12,507 nt of DNA from NCBI GenBank assembly GCA_964632005.1, contig CAZWAP010000061.1, forward strand, positions 1-12,507. Reading direction: 5' to 3'. Below, piece by piece: positions 1-6,778 of the stretch. The position numbers and the translations under genes were made by a program. The notes beneath the pieces are model-generated. The model was not told where the DNA came from. It saw only the letters and a program-made list of their open reading frames with translations, and did not search any database. This DNA comes from CAZWAP01 sp964632005. GTDB lineage: Bacteria > Planctomycetota > Phycisphaerae > Sedimentisphaerales > Anaerobacaceae. Each line of letters starts with the position of its first letter. Position 1 is the first letter of the stretch.

Positions 1-1
1 C

Positions 2-325
2 GGATGGGGCAGAAATGATTATGGCCAGGCGACGCCCCCGCCGGGAAATGACTTTACCGCAATAGCAGCGGGAGCCGACCATAGTCTTGCCCTGCGCTCG
101 GACGGCACGATTGCCGGATGGGGCAAAAATTCGTCTGGCCAGGCGACGCCCCCGGCGGGAAATGACTTCATAGCAATAGCAGCCGGACCCTTCCATAGTC
201 TTGCCCTTCGCTCGGATGGCACGATCGTCGGATGGGGCAGAAATTTGGAGGGCCAGGCGACGCCCCCGGCGGGAAATGACTTTGTAGCAATAGCAGCGGG
301 ATGGGACCATTCTCTTGCCTTAAAG
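2..325 (+). repeat. Three tandem 114-bp repeats coding for RCC1 units
   Basis: Units begin at 2, 116 and 230, each at a GGA-TGG (Gly-Trp) codon pair. The period is exactly 114 bp, or 38 codons. Long stretches match at DNA level, for example the GGCCAGGCGACGCCCCC block followed by GGGAAATGACTT in every unit. The third unit diverges after LALK, where the dockerin linker begins. Conservation down to nucleotides suggests recent duplication or gene conversion. The array continues beyond the left edge. Confidence 0.9.
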
Positions 326-478
326 CAGGTTTGCCAATACGTCCTTGGTGGCGACCTCAATGACGACTGCAAGGTTGATTTTTATGACTTTGCCATAATG
401 GCAGAAAAGTGGTTAATCGATTTTAACTTTTCAGATTTGGATGTAATGACGAAGAACTGGCTGATAGATTATGAATGA
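2..478 (+). CDS. RCC1-repeat protein with C-terminal dockerin-like segment (3' part only)
   Basis: The reading frame is open from the first bases of the window, so the gene starts to the left and only its last 158 codons are present. Three 38-residue repeats follow one another, each carrying GWG.N, GQATPP, GNDF.AIAAG and HSLAL. This is the RCC1/'alpha-tubulin suppressor' beta-propeller pattern. From about base 353 comes a dockerin-like calcium-binding loop, GDLNDDCKVDFYDFAIMAE, then a shorter second half (FSDLDVMTKNWL) and the end at IDYE-TGA. Such RCC1-dockerin proteins are usually secreted or surface-bound; the signal peptide would lie outside the window. The second dockerin half lacks the full DxNxD calcium loop. 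No specific function can be assigned. An internal TTG at 245 is an ordinary codon, not a start. Confidence 0.85.
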   Translation, partial: GWGRNDYGQATPPPGNDFTAIAAGADHSLALRSDGTIAGWGKNSSGQATPPAGNDFIAIAAGPFHSLALRSDGTIVGWGRNLEGQATPPAGNDFVAIAAGWDHSLALKQVCQYVLGGDLNDDCKVDFYDFAIMAEKWLIDFNFSDLDVMTKNWLIDYE

Positions 479-652
479 CGTGGACCGGTTGCCGAATGGC
501 ATATGGATGAAGGTTCCGGCAACATCATATATGGCAGTAGCGGAAACGGTAACAATGGCACCATTTACGGCGCAACCTGGACCGACGGCATATCCGGGAC
601 TGCGCTCACTTTCAATGGCGTGGGTGATTATGTCGAGGTTCCCCGTAGGTAG
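479..652 (+). pseudogene. LamG/ConA-like domain remnant, in frame after the dockerin stop
   Basis: Directly after the TGA at 476-478 the same frame stays open for 57 codons to TAG at 650-652. It reads as the first part of a LamG-like jellyroll domain: VAEWHMDEGSGN, then YGSSGNGNNGTIYGATW, then GTALTFNGVGDYVEVP. This order is typical of such domains (..W.FDEGSG..DSSGN.N.GTI.GA.W..G..G.AL.F.G..DYVEVP). A full domain has about 150-200 residues, so only the first third remains. There is no start codon with a ribosome binding site before it; the only in-frame ATG (503) lies inside the motif. It is probably a relic of a longer multidomain gene. Read-through of the TGA, which is followed by C, is a less likely alternative. 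Confidence 0.65.
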
Positions 653-712
653 TCTCAAGAATCTTTCGCACATTTTGTGATAAGTCCTTCATCTGGTCAT
701 ACACCTTTGCCT

Positions 713-739
713 GCCAGCCCGATGGGGCTGGCGATTTTT
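713..739 (+). terminator. Rho-independent terminator
   Basis: A perfect 8-bp stem GCCAGCCC/GGGCTGGC (713-720 with 725-732) has a 4-base loop, GATG, and is followed by GATTTTT. It lies 234 bp after the dockerin stop but only 60 bp after the end of the LamG remnant. It may therefore have served a longer ancestral gene. Confidence 0.8.
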
Positions 740-1062
740 ATCGGCCTAACCAACCGATGCCAGCGACTCCACCTGCTGTTCTTGCAAACGGTTCATATTC
801 ATATACCTCTTCGTTCCCCGGCGAGTGCCGGCTGTCGGGGGTATAAGTGCTTTGGCAGCGGCGAGTTGTGCATTTGGGAGGGGCTGGCAAACTACGGCCC
901 CCGGACTTTGCGGCCGAGCCTGCCATCAGGTGTCAGGGCGATCACTATAAGGCCCTGTCCGCCGGGCCATCTGTGCCCCGTGGGTGCGCCTGGAGGCCGG
1001 GAGCGGCCCGATTGGAGAAACCACTGCTGCAATCCGGGGTATTTTTCCGATATAAAAGGGAT
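740..1062. other. Gene-free stretch before the bPH2 gene
   Basis: No credible gene was found. Open frames here have compositions and sequences unlike proteins and no family motif. Two small hairpin-forming repeats are present: CCGGC-GAGT-GCCGG at 818-831 and GGCCC/GGGCC at 951-955 with 964-968. Neither has a T-tract. I could not find a convincing promoter. A TATAAA at 1051-1056 lies only 6 bases before the next start codon and would imply a nearly leaderless transcript. Confidence 0.5.
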
Positions 1063-1746
1063 ATGGCGCTGGTAGACTTGCGAACAAAGCGGTGTCCTTT
1101 TTGTGCTGAGGTGATCCAGGCCGAGGCGATAAAGTGCCGATTTTGCGGTGAGTTTCTAAACACAGCCAAGGCCCGGGCGGCGGAGGCGGCAAGGCCGGAC
1201 AGCGAGCAGCAGGAAGGTGAGAACGACAAGCATATACTGTTCGCCGGCAAGCCGTCCTTGTGGGCGATTGCGCCGGACGCGGTCAAAGGGGCGGTTTTTT
1301 TGGTGATAGCAGGACTTTTGATAAAGCTGCCCCTGGAGCGGATGCTGAACTTGGGCCTGACCGGCGAGCAGGCTGCGGTTTTCGGCAGGTACCGAATGCT
1401 TGCCGGGCTCGGGATCATCTCTGTTACGCTGTCGATCCTGGCGGTCAAGGCGCTTCGGCTGAAGATGACCTACTACGAAGTAACGCCGGACCGGATAGAG
1501 TGGAGCAGGGGGATTCTGGATAGGCGGGTGGACAACGTGGATATGTTCCGGGTGATTGACCTGAAGCTCCGCAGGAGCCTGCTGGACTGCGTGCTGGGCA
1601 TCGGGACGGTGGCACTGGTAACGACCGATAAGAGCGACCCGGAGTTCGTCTTCGAGAAGGTCAGGGACGCACGGCTGCTGTACGACGCAATCAAGAAGGC
1701 CAGTCTGGATGCCGACAGGCGGACCGGGGTGGTGCACCTGGAATAG
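1063..1746 (+). CDS. Zinc-ribbon bPH2 (DUF304/YdbS-like) membrane protein
   Basis: A protein of 227 residues. The N-terminus has a short zinc ribbon with cysteines 11, 14, 25 and 28 (CPFC and CRFC, ten residues apart), followed by a charged linker. Two hydrophobic segments at about 73-90 and 112-130 are probably membrane helices. The rest (about 132-212) resembles the bacterial PH domain bPH2: TYYEVTPDRIEWSRGIL, then RRVDNVDMFRVIDL, and a GIGTVAL strand. The ligand and role are unknown. The ATG at 1063 is chosen because it puts the ribbon at the N-terminus, as is usual, and AAAAGGG precedes it, though only 2 bases away. The frame is open upstream to a GTG at 847, but that extension has no family-like sequence. 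It ends 18 bp from the end of the convergent methyltransferase gene. Confidence 0.8.
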   Translation: MALVDLRTKRCPFCAEVIQAEAIKCRFCGEFLNTAKARAAEAARPDSEQQEGENDKHILFAGKPSLWAIAPDAVKGAVFLVIAGLLIKLPLERMLNLGLTGEQAAVFGRYRMLAGLGIISVTLSILAVKALRLKMTYYEVTPDRIEWSRGILDRRVDNVDMFRVIDLKLRRSLLDCVLGIGTVALVTTDKSDPEFVFEKVRDARLLYDAIKKASLDADRRTGVVHLE

Positions 1747-1764
1747 GGTTTGCTCGGGCTGGCG

Positions 1765-2304
1765 TCATCGGTCGGCTGGGAGAACGCAGTTTTCGGGGCG
1801 CTCGTGTTGCAGGAGCCTTTTTTTCAGGCGTTCTCCTCCCGGGGCGGAGAAACCGCCGACCGTGCCGTCGGAGCGGACGACCCGGTGGCAGGGGATTATC
1901 AGTGGCAGTGGATTGGCGGCCAGGGCGTTTGCGACGGCCCTGGCGGCGCGGGGCCGGCCTATTCGCCGGGCGAGTTGGGCGTAAGTTATTGTACAGCCAG
2001 GCCTTATGCCTCTGCAGGCGGTCAGTACGGCTCTCTGGAATGCAGTAAATCCGTGGAGGTTGAGCCGGATCCGGGGTGCAAAATGGATGGTCTTGCCTTC
2101 GAAATAGGCCTTTATCTGCTCCTGAAGGGCGGCGAAGAAGGCCGGGTCGCCCTGGGCACCGGGGAGGTTTTTCACCAGCCAGGCGCGGATCTCCTCGGCC
2201 GTAGGGGCCGGAAGCCGACTTCGAAGCAGGCCCTCCATACCTCCGGCAAGGCCGAAGAAGCCCCATTTCGTGCGGAAAATTGCATATTTTATCGGCTCTT
2301 GCAT
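1765..2304 (-). CDS. ogt: Methylated-DNA--protein-cysteine methyltransferase
   Basis: A suicide DNA repair protein that moves the alkyl group from O6-alkylguanine (and O4-alkylthymine) to its own cysteine. The 179 residues contain the active site PCHRVV at 138-143 with acceptor Cys139. Upstream is the helix-turn-helix part TITYAQLA (Tyr108), and the arginine finger in AARAVA (Arg122) precedes NPLPLIIPCH. GGFSAPGGE (150-158) takes the place of the usual GGY.GG.. loop after the active site. Length matches the Ogt/MGMT family. The start ATG is preceded on the minus strand by GACAGG, a poor and very close ribosome site, so the start is less certain than the identity. The gene stands alone, divergent from pheA and convergent with the bPH2 gene. 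No Ada-type regulator is visible. Confidence 0.93.
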   Translation of the reverse strand: MQEPIKYAIFRTKWGFFGLAGGMEGLLRSRLPAPTAEEIRAWLVKNLPGAQGDPAFFAALQEQIKAYFEGKTIHFAPRIRLNLHGFTAFQRAVLTACRGIRPGCTITYAQLARRIGRPRAARAVANALAANPLPLIIPCHRVVRSDGTVGGFSAPGGERLKKRLLQHERPENCVLPADR

Positions 2305-2354
2305 CCTGTCGGCGAAATATTTGCTGCCAAATACGATATAACCGGCCGAATCCG

Positions 2355-2383
2355 TTGACGCAAGGACGGAATTCTGTTAGATA
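2355..2383 (+). promoter_or_regulatory. Possible sigma70-type promoter for pheA
   Basis: TTGACG (2355-2360, 5 of 6 to consensus) and TAGATA (2378-2383, 3 of 6) are separated by exactly 17 bases. They lie in the divergent ogt-pheA gap. Use of this promoter would give a leader of about 125 bases before pheA. The weak -10 box makes this tentative. Confidence 0.35.
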
Positions 2384-2443
2384 TATGGGTTTTCACAGAA
2401 TAGGTTAACTGCGCCGTGAGCGGATGGAAGGACGTTTACGTCT

Positions 2444-2478
2444 GGCCCGGTTGCACTTTTCGGGGCCGTTATCGGGCC
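2444..2478 (+). promoter_or_regulatory. Mutually exclusive hairpins in the pheA leader
   Basis: GGCCCG at 2444-2449 can pair either with CGGGGCC at 2461-2467 or with CGGGCC at 2473-2478. The two downstream segments contain GGCC and can also pair with one another. The layout recalls an attenuator, but there is no T-tract and no leader peptide rich in phenylalanine, so a regulatory role is only a possibility. Confidence 0.25.
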
Positions 2479-2515
2479 GGTAAGCGGGTATTAGCGGTTT
2501 GGGCTGATTTACGGT

Positions 2516-3589
2516 ATGTCTCTTGAAGAGCTAAGAAAAAAGATAGACGAGCTTGATTGCCAGCTTGTCCAACTGCTTAACGAGCGTGCGCGGGTGGTGG
2601 TGGAGATAGGCAAGCTCAAGAACAAGGCCGACAAGCCTGTGTACGCACCGGATCGGGAGAAGCAGGTTTTCAGGAGGATAGCCGAGGCGAACAACGGACC
2701 TCTGCCTGACAAGTGCCTGGTGGCGATCTGGCGGGAATTGATGAGCGGCTCGCTGATCCTGGAGCGGCCCTTGCGGATAGGTTATCTCGGTCCTCAGGGC
2801 AGTTTCAGCCACACAGCGGCGATGCTGAAGTTCGGCCAGAGCGTGGAGTATGAGCCGGTCGCTGATATTACGAGCATTTTCGAGGAGGTGAGCAAGGAGC
2901 ACTGCGACCTCGGGGTTGTTCCGGTTGAGAACACGATGGGCGGGGGGGTTATCGAGACTCTGGATGCGCTGATTGATTCGGACGTGAAGATCTGCGCGGA
3001 GATACTTATGGCGGTCCACCACAATCTTCTGGCGAACTGTTCGCTCGAAGAGATTGAGAAGATATACTCGAAGCCGGAAGTATTCGCCCAGTGCCGGGGT
3101 TGGCTCAGTGCGACGTTCAAGGGTGCGCAGACGGTTCCGGTTGCTTCGACGGCTCGTGCGGCTCAATTGGCGGCCTCGGAGCCGGCCTCGGCGGCGATCG
3201 GTTCAAGGGTAGCGGCGGAACTGTACGGGCTGGGGATAGTGTGCGAGAATATCGAGGATATTACGAACAACGTGACGAGGTTTCTGGTAATCGGCCGGGA
3301 GGACGCCAAGCCGACGGGGGAAGACAAGACGGCGATATTGTTCAGCACTGCGCACAAGGCCGGCGCCCTGGCGGACGTGCTGGACGTTTTCAAGCGGTAC
3401 AGTATCAATCTGACGAATATCGAGTCCAGGCCGAGCAGGAAGAGGCAGTGGGAATACTACTTTTTTATGGATTTTCTGGGCCATCGCACGGACGCTCACG
3501 TGCAAGAGGGACTGGAGGAGGCCAGTAAACATTGCCTGCAGCTCTCGGTACTTGGCAGTTTTCCCAGGGCGATGGAGCTGCTTGGGTGA
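2516..3589 (+). CDS. pheA: Bifunctional chorismate mutase / prephenate dehydratase (P-protein)
   Basis: Converts chorismate to prephenate and then to phenylpyruvate, the precursor of phenylalanine. Three domains fit its 357 residues. An AroQ-type mutase occupies about 1-84, with Arg7, Arg24, Lys35, Arg47 and Glu48 at the known active-site positions. E. coli Asp48 aligns with Ala44, and E. coli Gln88 with Glu83. Prephenate dehydratase occupies about 86-262, starting GYLGPQGSFSH and ending with the catalytic TRF motif at 254-256. An ACT domain (about 271-350) carries the phenylalanine-binding motifs GAL (283-285) and ESRP (303-306), so feedback inhibition by phenylalanine is expected. The start has no clear Shine-Dalgarno sequence but fits the family N-terminus. 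It is first in the plus-strand run, 60 bp before tpiA. Confidence 0.96.
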   Translation: MSLEELRKKIDELDCQLVQLLNERARVVVEIGKLKNKADKPVYAPDREKQVFRRIAEANNGPLPDKCLVAIWRELMSGSLILERPLRIGYLGPQGSFSHTAAMLKFGQSVEYEPVADITSIFEEVSKEHCDLGVVPVENTMGGGVIETLDALIDSDVKICAEILMAVHHNLLANCSLEEIEKIYSKPEVFAQCRGWLSATFKGAQTVPVASTARAAQLAASEPASAAIGSRVAAELYGLGIVCENIEDITNNVTRFLVIGREDAKPTGEDKTAILFSTAHKAGALADVLDVFKRYSINLTNIESRPSRKRQWEYYFFMDFLGHRTDAHVQEGLEEASKHCLQLSVLGSFPRAMELLG

Positions 3590-3649
3590 GATTTCGTCGG
3601 GGCCTGGGGGTCTGGGATTATTTCGGAACGTCATAGTCAGGAGAGTTTT

Positions 3650-4411
3650 ATGAGGAAGCCGTTTGTGGCGGGCAACTGGAAGATGAACACTGACAGCCGG
3701 AGCAGCGTTGGGCTGGCCAGGGAGGTGGTGGAGGGTTCCGCGGAGATAGCGGGACGGAGCGTTGACGTGGCGATTTGCCCGCCGTTTGTATACTTGCAGG
3801 CGGTGGCGGGGGCTGTGAGCTCGTCGAACGTGGCCGTGGGGGCGCAGGATGTTTACTTTCAGAGCCAGGGTGCGTTTACGGGGGAGATAAGCCCCACGAT
3901 GTTGAAGGATTTGGGCTGTACATACGTAATCTGCGGACACTCGGAGCGGCGTCACGTGATCGGTGAAGGCGATGAGCTTGTGAACAAGAAGGTTACCGCG
4001 GCGATTGGCGGAGGGCTTTTGCCGATCTTGTGCGTTGGGGAGCTACGGTCGCAGCGCGAGGCCTCGCAGACCGAGGACGTCGTCCGCAGACAGGTGCGGG
4101 AGGGTCTGGCGGGCCTGAGCGTGGAGAAGGCCTCGGCGGTAACGATAGCGTACGAACCGGTCTGGGCGATCGGGACCGGGCTGACGGCTCGCCCGGAGCA
4201 GGCGCAGGAGGTGCACGAGTACATCCGCAGGCTTGTTGCCGAAATATACGACCCCAGGCTGGCCGAGGAGATTCGTATACTCTACGGCGGGTCGGTCAAA
4301 CCGGATAACACAAGGGAGCTGATGAGCCAGGCGGACATCGACGGAGTGCTTGTGGGGGGGGCGAGTTTGAAGGCCGATAGTTTCGTTGCGATAATCAAGG
4401 CGGCGATATAG
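3650..4411 (+). CDS. tpiA: Triosephosphate isomerase
   Basis: Interconverts dihydroxyacetone phosphate and glyceraldehyde 3-phosphate in glycolysis and gluconeogenesis. The 253-residue length is normal for this TIM barrel. All catalytic residues are in place: Lys11 in GNWKMN, His97 in CGHSERR and Glu169 in AYEPVWAIGTG, which also begins the mobile loop 6. The phosphate-binding YGGSVKPDN (212-220) and GVLVGGASL (232-240) are also present. The ATG has a good ribosome site, AGGAG at 3639-3643, 6 bases upstream. It is followed after 52 bp by secG, a neighbour seen in many bacteria. Confidence 0.98.
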   Translation: MRKPFVAGNWKMNTDSRSSVGLAREVVEGSAEIAGRSVDVAICPPFVYLQAVAGAVSSSNVAVGAQDVYFQSQGAFTGEISPTMLKDLGCTYVICGHSERRHVIGEGDELVNKKVTAAIGGGLLPILCVGELRSQREASQTEDVVRRQVREGLAGLSVEKASAVTIAYEPVWAIGTGLTARPEQAQEVHEYIRRLVAEIYDPRLAEEIRILYGGSVKPDNTRELMSQADIDGVLVGGASLKADSFVAIIKAAI

Positions 4412-4452
4412 GTCGTCCCGGGCCTGCGATTAATTGGAACTGCGATATTTTC

Positions 4453-4457
4453 GAGGG
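4453..4457 (+). promoter_or_regulatory. Ribosome binding site that decides the secG start
   Basis: GAGGG lies 6 bases before the ATG at 4464. A TTG at 4434 in the same frame would add ten residues but has no such site, so the ATG is preferred. Confidence 0.65.
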
Positions 4458-4463
4458 ATTGAG

Positions 4464-4838
4464 ATGTATAGTTTCGGATTATTGGCGGTGAGTTTCGTTA
4501 TGAATATCGTGGCGGTGCTGTTTGTGATCTGCTGCGTGGTATTGATCTTAGTCATCCTGATACAGAAGGGCCGTGGCGGCGGGTTAAGTTCAGCCTTCGG
4601 CGGCGGGATGGCCGGGTCGCTGTTGGGGACCAAGACGGGGGACTTTCTGACGTGGGTGACGATAGTTTTGACGGGCGTGTTCCTGATGCTTGCGGGGGTG
4701 ATGGCGAAGTTTTACCGGCCGACGGTGACGGATTACGGGCCCGGTGCCCCGGCGCCTCAGAGCCAGCCGGCCGAGGATGCCACGGCGACCGGGGACGAGG
4801 CGGGTTCGGCGACAGAGGCGAACACGGCAGACGGCTGA
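4464..4838 (+). CDS. secG: Preprotein translocase subunit SecG
   Basis: A small membrane subunit of the SecYEG channel that assists SecA-driven export. The 124 residues show the family plan. A first hydrophobic helix spans about 5-33. It is followed by the signature loop LIQKGRGGGLSSAFGGG (32-48) and GSLLGTKTGDFL, then a second helix at about 61-81. The tail (86-124) is acidic and rich in Ala, Gly, Thr and Glu, and longer than in compact SecG proteins; its role is unknown. It sits between tpiA and yicC in the same direction, 67 bp before yicC. Confidence 0.93.
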   Translation: MYSFGLLAVSFVMNIVAVLFVICCVVLILVILIQKGRGGGLSSAFGGGMAGSLLGTKTGDFLTWVTIVLTGVFLMLAGVMAKFYRPTVTDYGPGAPAPQSQPAEDATATGDEAGSATEANTADG

Positions 4839-4905
4839 GAGGTACAGGCGGGGCGGGCGGTTGAATTCTGCAAAGGGCGACGAAGTTGCCTGCGGGTACG
4901 GCGCA

Positions 4906-5790
4906 ATGATAAACAGTATGACCGGATATGGTGAGGCACAGGGCGAGGTTGACGGCGTCTGCTACGCCGTTGAGGTCAAGGCCGTCAACCACCGTTATTT
5001 TAAGGCGATTATAAAGCTGCCGGAGCTGGCGATGTTCCTGGAGGAGGAGATCGAGCGCTTGCTGCGGCGCAACCTTGCGCGTGGGGTGGTGAACTACGTG
5101 CTTCGGCTGAAGGATGTTTCGGCGGGCGCGATGTTTGAGATCGATTCACAGGCATTGGAGGCGGTCGTCGAGAAGCTCAGCGCCATAGGCAGCTCGACGA
5201 AGGTGAGCAGGTCGATCGAGATGGGCGGCCTCTTGAATCTTCCCGGTATTGTTCGGCCGGCGGTTCCGGACGAGGGGGTAGCCGAGCGGATGAGGGGCAA
5301 GATACTGGAGCTCAGCGCCGCGGCGATAGATCAACTCAAGCAGATGCGGGCAGCCGAGGGGGCTGCCCTCGAAGCGGATTTGAAGAAGCACTGCGAGCAG
5401 ATACGCAAGGATCTGGAGCGGATACGTTCGCGCGGGCCGGCTGTTGTCCAGGAGTACGGCAGGAAGCTCAGGAGGCGCGTGGACGAGCTTCTGGCGCACG
5501 CGGAACTGAAGCTTGACGAGGACGCTCTGGCACGTGAGATTGCCGTATACGCCGACAGGTCGGACATCTCGGAGGAGATTGCGCGCCTGGAGTCGCATCT
5601 GGAGCAGTTTGATCAGAGCCTCCAGGCCCAGGGGCAGGCCGGCCGCAGACTCGATTTCATCAGCCAGGAAATGTTCAGAGAGGCCAACACGATCGCGAGC
5701 AAGTCTTCGGATACGGAGATCGCGCGCGCGGTCGTGGACATAAAGTGCCGGGTGGACCGCATCAAGGAACAGGTTCAAAACGTGGAATAG
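4906..5790 (+). CDS. yicC: YicC/YloC-family endoribonuclease
   Basis: A member of the YicC/YloC family, regarded as RNA-cleaving proteins; E. coli YicC has been linked to small-RNA decay. The 294 residues match the family length. The start is set at the ATG giving MINSMTGYG, the standard N-terminus; the frame is open further upstream but overlaps secG and reads as low-complexity Arg-rich sequence. Other motifs are VEVKAVNHRYF (22-32), DISEEIARLESHLEQF (220-235) and the C-terminal block GRRLDFISQEMFREANTI (246-263), followed by ASKS. The middle is probably helical and coiled-coil. The next genes are gmk and rpoZ, a gene order conserved in many bacteria, which supports the call. Confidence 0.93.
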   Translation: MINSMTGYGEAQGEVDGVCYAVEVKAVNHRYFKAIIKLPELAMFLEEEIERLLRRNLARGVVNYVLRLKDVSAGAMFEIDSQALEAVVEKLSAIGSSTKVSRSIEMGGLLNLPGIVRPAVPDEGVAERMRGKILELSAAAIDQLKQMRAAEGAALEADLKKHCEQIRKDLERIRSRGPAVVQEYGRKLRRRVDELLAHAELKLDEDALAREIAVYADRSDISEEIARLESHLEQFDQSLQAQGQAGRRLDFISQEMFREANTIASKSSDTEIARAVVDIKCRVDRIKEQVQNVE

Positions 5791-5849
5791 ACATTCGGGA
5801 CCCTTGGGCTCAAGACGCTGCCGTAGTCGGCGGTGTTAGAGAAGGCCAG

Positions 5850-6434
5850 ATGAGGCAGGAAAAGAAAAAACGGGGCAAGCTGGTCGTAATCAGCGGCCCA
5901 TCGGGCGTCGGCAAAAGCACCATCTGCAAGGAGTTGGTCAAGCGGATGGCGGATGTGTACCTGAGCATTTCGGTGACGACGCGCCCGAAGAGCGACAGCG
6001 AGGTTGACGGGAAGGACTACTGGTTCATCTCGAAGGATGAGTTCCAGCGGCGTATCGACGAGGGGCTTCTCCTGGAATACGCGGAGGTCTTCGGGAATAT
6101 GTACGGCACGCCAAAGGACAAGGTTGACGAGGCCCTGGAGACCGGCAAGACGGTGCTGCTCGAGATCGACGTACAGGGTGCCAGACAGGTCAAAGCCTTG
6201 TATCCCGACGCGGAGATGATATTCATCCTGCCGCCGAGCTCCACGGTGCTGGCGGACCGGATGAACGGCCGCGGGCGGGACAGCGCGGAGGTAGCCGCCA
6301 AGCGGCTCGACGGAGCTGGGATGGAGATTGCGGCGGGCCTGCAGTACTACACCCATATGGTGATAAACGATGACCTGGAGCAGGCAGTGCAGGAGTGCGT
6401 CGCGATCATCGAGGATGCCAGGGGTAGATCGTAA
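5850..6434 (+). CDS. gmk: Guanylate kinase
   Basis: Phosphorylates GMP to GDP with ATP, in nucleotide salvage and de novo GTP synthesis. The 194 residues contain the P-loop GPSGVGKST (16-24), the GMP-binding SVTTRPK (41-47) and DYWFISKDEF, then YGTPKDKV (85-92), LLEIDVQGARQV (103-114) and the lid motif NGRGRDS (139-145). The start ATG at 5850 has GAAGG four bases upstream. The frame extends upstream to 5745 across the end of yicC, but that part has no gmk similarity. It lies 59 bp after yicC and 35 bp before rpoZ. Confidence 0.97.
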   Translation: MRQEKKKRGKLVVISGPSGVGKSTICKELVKRMADVYLSISVTTRPKSDSEVDGKDYWFISKDEFQRRIDEGLLLEYAEVFGNMYGTPKDKVDEALETGKTVLLEIDVQGARQVKALYPDAEMIFILPPSSTVLADRMNGRGRDSAEVAAKRLDGAGMEIAAGLQYYTHMVINDDLEQAVQECVAIIEDARGRS

Positions 6435-6469
6435 AGAAACATAAGTGGACTGACGACGGAAGAGCAAGT

Positions 6470-6718
6470 ATGTTAGAGGAACTCAAGAGCGAGGAAATAG
6501 TAACCAAGGTTGGCGGCAGGTTCAAGTTGGCAGCGTTGATTCAGCGGCGTATGACGGAGCTGCTGCAGGGTTCACGTCCTTTGATCGAGGATACGGAGGG
6601 GATGACGATGCTTGAGATCGTTATCCAGGAGATTCTTCAGGATAAGATCGCGATCGAGGGCTCGGCCACGGACGAGGGGACTACCCAGGCGCAGGGCGAG
6701 CCGGAAGGTAACGGCTGA
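6470..6718 (+). CDS. rpoZ: RNA polymerase omega subunit
   Basis: Omega helps assemble and stabilise RNA polymerase by holding the beta-prime subunit. This 82-residue protein has the Rpb6/omega pattern: GGRFKLAALIQRRMTELLQG (15-34), with the conserved RF.L and RR, and a second helix MTMLEIVIQEILQDKI (45-60) in place of the usual '..ALREI..GKI'. The last 20 residues are acidic and Gly-rich. GGAAGAG at 6458-6464 lies 5 bases before the ATG. The position right after gmk is a strong support, because sequence similarity alone is modest in so short a protein. Confidence 0.88.
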   Translation: MLEELKSEEIVTKVGGRFKLAALIQRRMTELLQGSRPLIEDTEGMTMLEIVIQEILQDKIAIEGSATDEGTTQAQGEPEGNG

Positions 6719-6778
6719 ACGGGCCGGCGGGCATCGGCGTAGGTGGTCGTTGGCCCTTGCGATTTTGCGAAACATTCG

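Noticed and set aside
677..1075. Open frame of 132 codons in the gene-free stretch
   Set aside because: It covers the terminator, is rich in Pro, Cys and Arg without domain pattern, and overlaps the start of the bPH2 gene in another frame.
2385..2408. Seven-codon leader peptide (MGFHRIG) as a pheA attenuation peptide
   Set aside because: It has a single Phe codon, no ribosome site, and lies at or before the transcription start expected from the predicted promoter.
6721..6766. GGGCC/GGCCC pairing with a later TTTT between rpoZ and coaC as a terminator
   Set aside because: The stem is only 5 bp with a 26-base loop, and the T-run is not adjacent to it.
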